A DNA stretch of 64,000 bases from the NCBI RefSeq assembly GCF_900109665.1, contig NZ_FOAO01000007.1:1-64000 (forward strand), written 5' to 3'. The notes under the pieces are model-generated. The model made no database searches, had not been told where the DNA came from, and was given only the letters and a program-made list of their open reading frames with translations. This document shows positions 62,784 to 64,000 of this stretch, in pieces; within the stretch, counting starts at the first letter, position 1, and each line of letters begins with the position of its first letter. A program made the position numbers and the translations under genes. Origin of the DNA: Blastococcus sp. DSM 46786 (GTDB lineage Bacteria; Actinomycetota; Actinomycetes; Mycobacteriales; Geodermatophilaceae).

Positions 62784-62832
62784 GACGCACGTGTCCCCCC
62801 GGAGCACACCGCTCCGGGGGGACACGTGCGTC
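62784..62832. terminator. Strong bidirectional terminator after nrdJ
   Basis: A perfect 22-bp stem (GACGCACGTGTCCCCCCGGA continuing GC; complement at 62811-62832) with loop ACACC lies between nrdJ and the convergent PH-like gene. Confidence 0.85.
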
Positions 62833-62928
62833 GAGGGGTGTCCGGGCCGGTGGGTGCCCGGTGCCGCCGAGCCCGCCGATCGCCGCGGGTGCAGGGGCGC
62901 GTGGCCGACGCATCAGGGGACGCGGCCA

Positions 62929-63399
62929 TCAGGGGGACGGCGGGCGAGGCCCTTCGATCCACCGGCGGAGCTCCGCGGCCTGCTCGTCCACCTGCCGCTG
63001 GCCGGGGAACGGCAGCGTCTCCGTCGCCACGAGGTGCAGGACGGTCCCGTCGGTGAGGAGCAGTTCCACACGCCGCACGCTTCCCGCACCACCCTGGCGA
63101 CCCACCATCACCCGGTCGATGTCGGGGCGCTGGAGCCGGCGGGTCTGCAGCCGGTTCCGGACCTCGAGCGACCCGTCGGCGTGCCCCCGGACACGGCTGA
63201 GCACCGTCGCCGTGTTGTAGCCGGTGATGCCCACCGCGAACGCTGCGAAGGCAGCCGTGAACAGCGGCGGACCGGGGGTCGTCAGGACGAACACCACCAG
63301 CACGACGGCGACCACGACCGAGGCGCCGTAGAGGGCGGTGGAGAAGCGCGGCGGGCGCAGGTCGAGGACGACGTCCGGCGAGGTCACGGACGCGATCAT
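62929..63399 (-). CDS. PH domain-like membrane protein
   Basis: This protein of about 156 residues has two membrane helices (about residues 20-40 and 44-62) followed by a bPH2-like domain (EVRNRLQTRRLQRPDIDRVMV, RRVELLLTDGTVLHLVATE). ATG 63399 is chosen because upstream codons run through a tandem repeat. It is likely one of the many actinobacterial PH-domain membrane proteins of unknown role. Confidence 0.75.
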   Translation of the reverse strand: MIASVTSPDVVLDLRPPRFSTALYGASVVVAVVLVVFVLTTPGPPLFTAAFAAFAVGITGYNTATVLSRVRGHADGSLEVRNRLQTRRLQRPDIDRVMVGRQGGAGSVRRVELLLTDGTVLHLVATETLPFPGQRQVDEQAAELRRWIEGPRPPSP

Positions 63400-63485
63400 G
63401 CAGCGGCTCTGGTCGACCGCGCGCGCCGGCGGGGTCGACGCACTCCCGCGGGTGACCGGTACGGCGTCGCCACTCGTGCCCGCCG

Positions 63486-63539
63486 GCGCCCAGGGCCGGC
63501 CGGGCGCCCAGGGCCGGCCGGGCACCCAGGGCCGGCCGG
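63486..63539. repeat. Three tandem 18-bp GC repeats
   Basis: GCGCCCAGGGCCGGCCGG occurs at 63486-63503 and 63504-63521, with a third copy (one mismatch) at 63522-63539. It lies between the divergent PH-like and metallo-hydrolase genes, 41 bp before the latter's start. Confidence 0.85.
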
Positions 63540-63579
63540 CGGCCGGGCACCGGGCCGCCGCGGTTGCTACGGTCCGCGC

Positions 63580-64000
63580 ATGCCGGAGCTGTCACGCACC
63601 GCCCGCCTGGACGTCCTCGTCGAGGGCTACGTGCGCATGCCGCACGTGGCGGGCACGGTGAGCCTCGTCCGGGACGCCGACCGGGTCGTCATCGTGGACC
63701 CCGGCATGGTGTCCGACCGGGACCTCATCCTCGCCCCGATGCGCGAGCTCGGCGTCCGCCCCGAGGACGTCACCGACGTCGTCGTCAGCCACCACCACCT
63801 GGACCACACGCTCAACGTCGCGCTCTTCCCGGTGGTGCCGGTGCACGACTTCCAGTCCGTCATCGAGGGGGACATGTTCACCCGCCGGGCCGCCGAGGGC
63901 ACGCAGCTCACCCCCGGCATCCGGCTGCTCGCCACGCCGGGGCACACCCCGCAGGACATCACCACGCTCGTCGGCACCCCCGACGACGTCGTCGCCCTCA
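63580..64000 (+). CDS. MBL-fold metallo-hydrolase, truncated by the window end
   Basis: The first 140 residues are present. The zinc-binding HHHLDH (HxHxDH, residues 71-76) is preceded by VVIVDPGMVSDRDLIL and followed by LLATPGHTPQDI with His123. It resembles MBLAC1-type hydrolases. The C-terminal part lies outside the window, so specificity cannot be judged. Confidence 0.87.
   Translation, partial: MPELSRTARLDVLVEGYVRMPHVAGTVSLVRDADRVVIVDPGMVSDRDLILAPMRELGVRPEDVTDVVVSHHHLDHTLNVALFPVVPVHDFQSVIEGDMFTRRAAEGTQLTPGIRLLATPGHTPQDITTLVGTPDDVVAL

Noticed and set aside
63486-63539. Possible CRISPR array
   Set aside because: The copies are directly tandem with no spacers, only 18 bp long, and no cas genes are present.

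Overview
The window is a very GC-rich (roughly 70-75% by eye), densely coded stretch of a high-GC actinobacterial chromosome. GTG starts and 4-base GTGA/ATGA gene overlaps are common. Product similarity and gene order point to a Frankiales/Geodermatophilales-type actinobacterium (Blastococcus/Geodermatophilus/Modestobacter-like). That assignment is an inference. The backbone follows the order I know from Mycobacterium tuberculosis: thyA-folA, thyX, dapA, rnj, ftsK, pgsA, clgR, pspA, DUF3046, recA, recX, miaB, LigB-like, miaA, dapF, hflX, lexA/LysM, nrdR. Accessory genes are inserted between these blocks.

Layout. 1-1436: a complete ISL3-type insertion sequence whose left end is base 1. 1.5-9.3 kb: DUF2461, GNAT, a YcaQ-like protein, DUF1232 (apparently frameshifted), thyX, thyA, folA, dapA, rnj, then a 5'-truncated DinB-like remnant. 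9.7-14.3 kb: a secreted beta-helix protein, an ECF sigma/anti-sigma pair and an S9 peptidase. 14.6-16.3 kb: a cobalt-type nitrile hydratase operon with a structured leader. 16.4-25.2 kb: ftsK, rimO, pgsA, cinA-C, clgR, a TetR/GNAT/PfkB insertion, pspA. 25.3-35.0 kb: nei2-lhr repair pair, MFS, DUF3046, recA-recX. 35.1-39.0 kb: gluABCD amino-acid ABC transporter. 39.1-47.3 kb: XRE/DUF2975 pair, miaB, DUF349, LigB-like, miaA, dapF, hflX. 47.4-49.1 kb: PAP2 phosphatase and a secreted propeller-like protein. 49.1-56.3 kb: an IclR regulator divergent from a CoA-transferase/ABC-transporter/crotonase operon. 56.4-62.8 kb: lexA, LysM protein, nrdR, class II ribonucleotide reductase nrdJ. 62.9-64 kb: a PH-like membrane protein and a metallo-hydrolase cut by the window end.

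The genes share a theme of DNA precursor supply and DNA repair: thyA/thyX/folA, nrdR/nrdJ, recA/recX/lexA, nei2/lhr and ftsK. Promoter reading supports this. GAAC-N4-GTTC SOS boxes precede recA and lie in the lexA/LysM spacer. A second motif, TGTCGGT(G/C)-N8-TAG, like the LexA-independent (PafBC-type) damage promoter of mycobacteria, precedes recA, the LysM gene and nrdJ. Two NrdR-like boxes 32 bp apart overlap the nrdR promoter.

I see no CRISPR array, prophage, tRNA or rRNA, and no convincing wholly new system. The most interesting accessory units are the IclR/CoA-transferase/ABC/crotonase operon, whose substrate is unknown, the nitrile hydratase operon with its leader RNA candidate, an ECF regulon that may include the neighbouring beta-helix protein, and a long mobile-looking hairpin after miaB.
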